DNA of 7,870 bases. It comes from Thermoplasmata archaeon. GTDB taxonomy: Archaea > Thermoplasmatota > B47-G6. The stretch's first letter is position 1; each line of letters opens with the position of its first letter. Location: NCBI GenBank assembly GCA_003663585.1, contig QMTU01000023.1:1-7870 (forward strand). Direction: 5' to 3'. This document shows positions 6,956 through 7,870 of the stretch, in pieces. The notes below the pieces were generated by a model. It did not search any database. It was not told where the DNA came from and worked only from the letters and a program-made list of their open reading frames with translations. Made by a program: the position numbers and the translations under genes.

Positions 6956-6972
6956 CCTAAAAACAAGAAACG
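6956..6972 (-). terminator. T-rich terminator of the RAM-domain gene
   Basis: On the minus strand CGTTTCTTGTTTTTAGG lies about 55-70 nt beyond the stop of the RAM-domain gene, a typical archaeal oligo-T terminator. The hairpin at 6981-6996 lies just upstream of it in that transcript. Confidence 0.45.
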
Positions 6973-6980
6973 AGCCTAAC

Positions 6981-6996
6981 AGCATAAAGTTATGCT
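6981..6996. repeat. 7-bp inverted repeat with 2-nt spacer
   Basis: AGCATAA and TTATGCT are exact reverse complements separated by AG. Positioned between the RAM-domain stop and its T-tract, it may form a 6-bp stem with a four-base loop at the transcript end. Confidence 0.35.
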
Positions 6997-7027
6997 AGAT
7001 AGTGCTCAATTTTCACACTTGTTATAA

Positions 7028-7261
7028 CTAGAAAACAGCGCCCATTAAAGTCTTCGTTCCAACAATACCGTCTATCTTTCTGATCTTGTTCAGTATTATC
7101 TGAGTAAGCTCCTCAAGTGTTGAAGTTACTACTTTTGCTATAATGTCATATTCGCCAAAGAGTGTATGTGCTTCAACAACCTCAGGTATTTCTAAAAGCT
7201 TTTTTAGCACTTCGACCTCTTTTGTAGGCTCAACCTGGATTAACACGTATCCAACAACCAT
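7028..7261 (-). CDS. Stand-alone Lrp/AsnC effector-binding (RAM) domain protein
   Basis: A 77-residue protein matching only the C-terminal alpha/beta (RAM) domain of Lrp/AsnC regulators. A VLIQVEP strand is followed by helix EVEVLKKLLEIPEVVEAH, the family signature LFGEYDIIAKV (34-44), helix STLEELTQIILNKIRKIDGI and the last strand GTKTLMGAVF. There is no N-terminal helix-turn-helix, so it cannot bind DNA by the usual Lrp route. Such single-domain proteins are common in archaea and form ring-like oligomers that bind amino acids, or may partner with full-length Lrp proteins. A longer reading frame opens at 7294. However, GGAGGT at 7276-7271 lies 9 nt before ATG 7261, and the extra N-terminal residues include the palindrome, so the shorter start is chosen. 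It is monocistronic and divergent from the three-helix membrane protein gene. Ligand unknown. Confidence 0.88.
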   Translation of the reverse strand: MVVGYVLIQVEPTKEVEVLKKLLEIPEVVEAHTLFGEYDIIAKVVTSTLEELTQIILNKIRKIDGIVGTKTLMGAVF

Positions 7262-7270
7262 AATAATACA

Positions 7271-7276
7271 ACCTCC
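7271..7276 (-). promoter_or_regulatory. Shine-Dalgarno site deciding the RAM-domain start
   Basis: GGAGGT on the minus strand, 9 nt before ATG 7261. It excludes the upstream in-frame start at 7294, which would place the ribosome site inside the coding region. Confidence 0.7.
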
Positions 7277-7294
7277 ACACGCGTGTGTAAACAC
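7276..7294. promoter_or_regulatory. Palindromic operator-like site before the RAM-domain gene
   Basis: CACACGCGTGTG (7276-7287) is a perfect 12-bp palindrome. It overlaps a second inverted repeat, GTGT-AA-ACAC (7285-7294). Both lie between the likely TATA box and the ribosome site, about where transcription should start. A dimeric repressor bound here would block initiation. Which regulator binds is unknown; autoregulation by the RAM protein would need a DNA-binding partner. Confidence 0.4.
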
Positions 7295-7311
7295 CTAATC
7301 AACCCTTAGCA

Positions 7312-7323
7312 GTATTTTTTAAT
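7312..7323 (-). promoter_or_regulatory. Candidate TATA box of the RAM-domain gene
   Basis: Minus-strand ATTAAAAAATAC is centred about 27 nt upstream of the palindromes, predicting a start near 7291. A second BRE/TATA-like word, GAAACTTTAATC, lies at about 7349-7338. Confidence 0.35.
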
Positions 7324-7417
7324 GTACTTTGAAAGTGATTAAAGTTTCGTGTTCTCTCACTATCTAAAAAGTGAGGAGGTGTTCTATATTATGCTGCAGG
7401 AATCTTAAGAACAAGTC

Positions 7418-7426
7418 TTTTATATA
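7418..7426 (+). promoter_or_regulatory. Candidate TATA box of the small membrane protein gene
   Basis: TTTTATATA, preceded by the purine-rich AACAAG, is the best TATA match in the window. It predicts a start near 7448 and a leader of about 45 nt before ATG 7493. Confidence 0.5.
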
Positions 7427-7492
7427 CTAAGGCAAATATTAAATATTAGTTCGATGTAAAGCCTAAGAACGCTAAAGCAGGGGGTCCTAAGA

Positions 7493-7768
7493 ATGGCATT
7501 TAGTTCGTTTCTTTCCATGATGTTGTTAGGGATAGGAGTAGCGTTGTTGCTCACTGGAGGACTTACAGTGTACTTTGGAGAAGGTAGAACAAGGATTGCA
7601 GGAGTTCTTCAGCTGGTTATTGGTGTGGTCGCTATAATAGTCATGATATTCCTCTATGCACTTCCAAGCTGGTCATACTTTGTTCAAGCATTTATAGCAC
7701 TCCTTGGGGGAGTTGTGGGAGCATTAATAGGAGCAGGAATATTCCTTGTTTCGATAATCAAAGCATAG
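7493..7768 (+). CDS. Small three-helix membrane protein of unknown function
   Basis: A 91-residue, very hydrophobic protein with three predicted membrane spans: about 5-28 (LSMMLLGIGVALLLTGGLTV), 35-56 (GVLQLVIGVVAIIVMIFLYA) and 62-89 (YFVQAFIALLGGVVGALIGA and onward). The only charged loop, FGEGRTR (28-34), lies between helices 1 and 2. Glycine-rich GxxxG-like packing (LLGGVVGALIGAG) marks helix 3, suggesting tight helix packing or oligomerisation. The protein ends IIKA. ATG 7493 has a GGGGGT site (7480-7485) at about 7 nt and a good TATA box upstream, and a T-rich terminator follows, so it looks like a real single-gene unit. I do not recognise the family. Similar small membrane proteins are common hypotheticals in crenarchaea. 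Divergence from the RAM-domain gene may mean shared regulation, but that is inference. Confidence 0.75.
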   Translation: MAFSSFLSMMLLGIGVALLLTGGLTVYFGEGRTRIAGVLQLVIGVVAIIVMIFLYALPSWSYFVQAFIALLGGVVGALIGAGIFLVSIIKA

Positions 7769-7778
7769 AGCCCTGTCC

Positions 7779-7799
7779 TCTTATTTTTATTAATTTATT
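7779..7799 (+). terminator. T-rich terminator after the small membrane protein gene
   Basis: TCTTATTTTTATTAATTTATT begins about 10 nt after the stop codon. It is a typical archaeal U-run terminator with no hairpin. Confidence 0.6.
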
Positions 7800-7823
7800 G
7801 CTGTTCATCTTCACCTGGTAAAC

Positions 7824-7831
7824 TATTTAAA
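7824..7831 (+). promoter_or_regulatory. Candidate TATA box at the right edge
   Basis: TATTTAAA-type sequence (ACTATTTAAAC) is centred about 30 nt upstream of an ATG at 7858. The spacing fits a leaderless mRNA starting MetAsnAlaGlu or a small RNA beginning at the C-box-like TTGATGA (7855-7861). The window ends before either can be tested. Confidence 0.35.
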
Positions 7832-7870
7832 CTTCTTCTTCGTGTTTGATTCCCTTGATGAACGCTGAGA

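Larger units (their letters stand above)
6830..6985 (-). pseudogene. 51-codon reading frame with CxCPxC zinc-type motif, possible gene fragment
   Basis: Reading from ATG 6985 (or the internal ATG 6949) to TAG 6832-6830 gives a small protein of 51 or 39 residues. Its middle reads FVLKGPYPCFVNLSCTCPVC and then GGLLISHKRA before the stop. The C-x-C-P-x-C spacing is the zinc-binding pattern of tRNA-guanine transglycosylases, including archaeal archaeosine TGT, where a distant histidine completes the site. Here a His follows within 10 residues, and in the same phase beyond the TAG another Lys-Thr-His appears. Neither candidate start has a convincing Shine-Dalgarno site, and the frame lies in a convergent spacer. 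It is therefore more likely an eroded fragment than a live gene. The TGT resemblance rests on this short motif alone. It may also be chance, because the GC-rich hairpin 6859-6872 forces the Cys/Pro/Gly codons. Confidence 0.25.
6740..7027. other. Convergent spacer between pyrD and the RAM-domain gene
   Basis: About 290 nt. T-rich tracts that may end pyrD transcripts are followed by a GC-rich hairpin (6859-6872), a purine-rich stretch containing GGAGGAGGT at about 6923-6931 with no start codon in reach, a T-tract for the minus-strand gene (6956-6972) and a second hairpin (6981-6996). On the minus strand, a 51-codon reading frame with a CxCPxC motif runs through the region. No tRNA or known structured RNA was recognised. 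Confidence 0.6.

Noticed and set aside
7373..7408. A strong ribosome site (GAGGAGGT) before a 5-codon frame starting at ATG 7391
   Set aside because: It lies upstream of the best promoter for the next gene and is not conserved-looking; a five-residue leader peptide has no archaeal precedent I can apply here.
7827..7870. A possible C-terminal tail of a minus-strand gene (…IKHEEEV stop) at the right edge
   Set aside because: Only 13 codons are visible, other phases give equally plausible tails, and no minus-strand T-tract follows the stop.

Overview
The window reads as a stretch of a moderately AT-rich hyperthermophilic archaeal chromosome, most likely a crenarchaeon of the Desulfurococcales type. 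This rests on an archaeal Nop5/fibrillarin pair, a membrane-anchored archaeal Lon-like (S16) protease, GGAGGTGA-type Shine-Dalgarno sites, TATA-like boxes and T-rich terminators. The genus cannot be named from sequence alone.

Left block (1-2974, minus strand): four closely packed genes read right to left. They are nop5, the fibrillarin gene flpA (its start lies 5 nt past the nop5 stop), a five-helix COG2426/PF06695-type membrane protein, and an NAD-dependent sugar-nucleotide epimerase cut by the left edge. Nop5 and fibrillarin are the scaffold and methyltransferase of the box C/D RNA 2'-O-methylation machine. The two downstream genes have no obvious link to RNA modification and probably just share the transcript.

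Gap (2975-3872): about 900 nt without an intact gene. It holds the nop5 leader, which carries C/D-box-like motifs, and a 12-bp palindrome. It also holds what looks like a decayed minus-strand gene (3204-3521) whose reading phase survives through four in-frame stops and keeps two CxxC pairs.

Middle block (3873-6739, plus strand): a secreted or membrane-anchored Lon-like Ser/Lys protease is followed after 2 nt by pyrD, a dihydroorotate dehydrogenase of pyrimidine synthesis. No pyrK is visible beside it.

Right block (6740-7870): a poorly coding convergent spacer carries two hairpins and a 51-codon minus-strand reading frame with a CxCPxC zinc-type motif. It is followed by a stand-alone Lrp/AsnC effector-domain (RAM) protein on the minus strand, with palindromes where its transcript should start, and a divergent small three-helix membrane protein of unknown function. 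The last 50 bases hold a TATA-like box and either the start of a leaderless gene or the first box of a C/D RNA. No tRNA, rRNA, CRISPR array or insertion sequence was recognised. No clearly new multi-gene system is evident; the best leads are the two zinc-motif remnants, the palindromic operator-like site and the nop5 leader.
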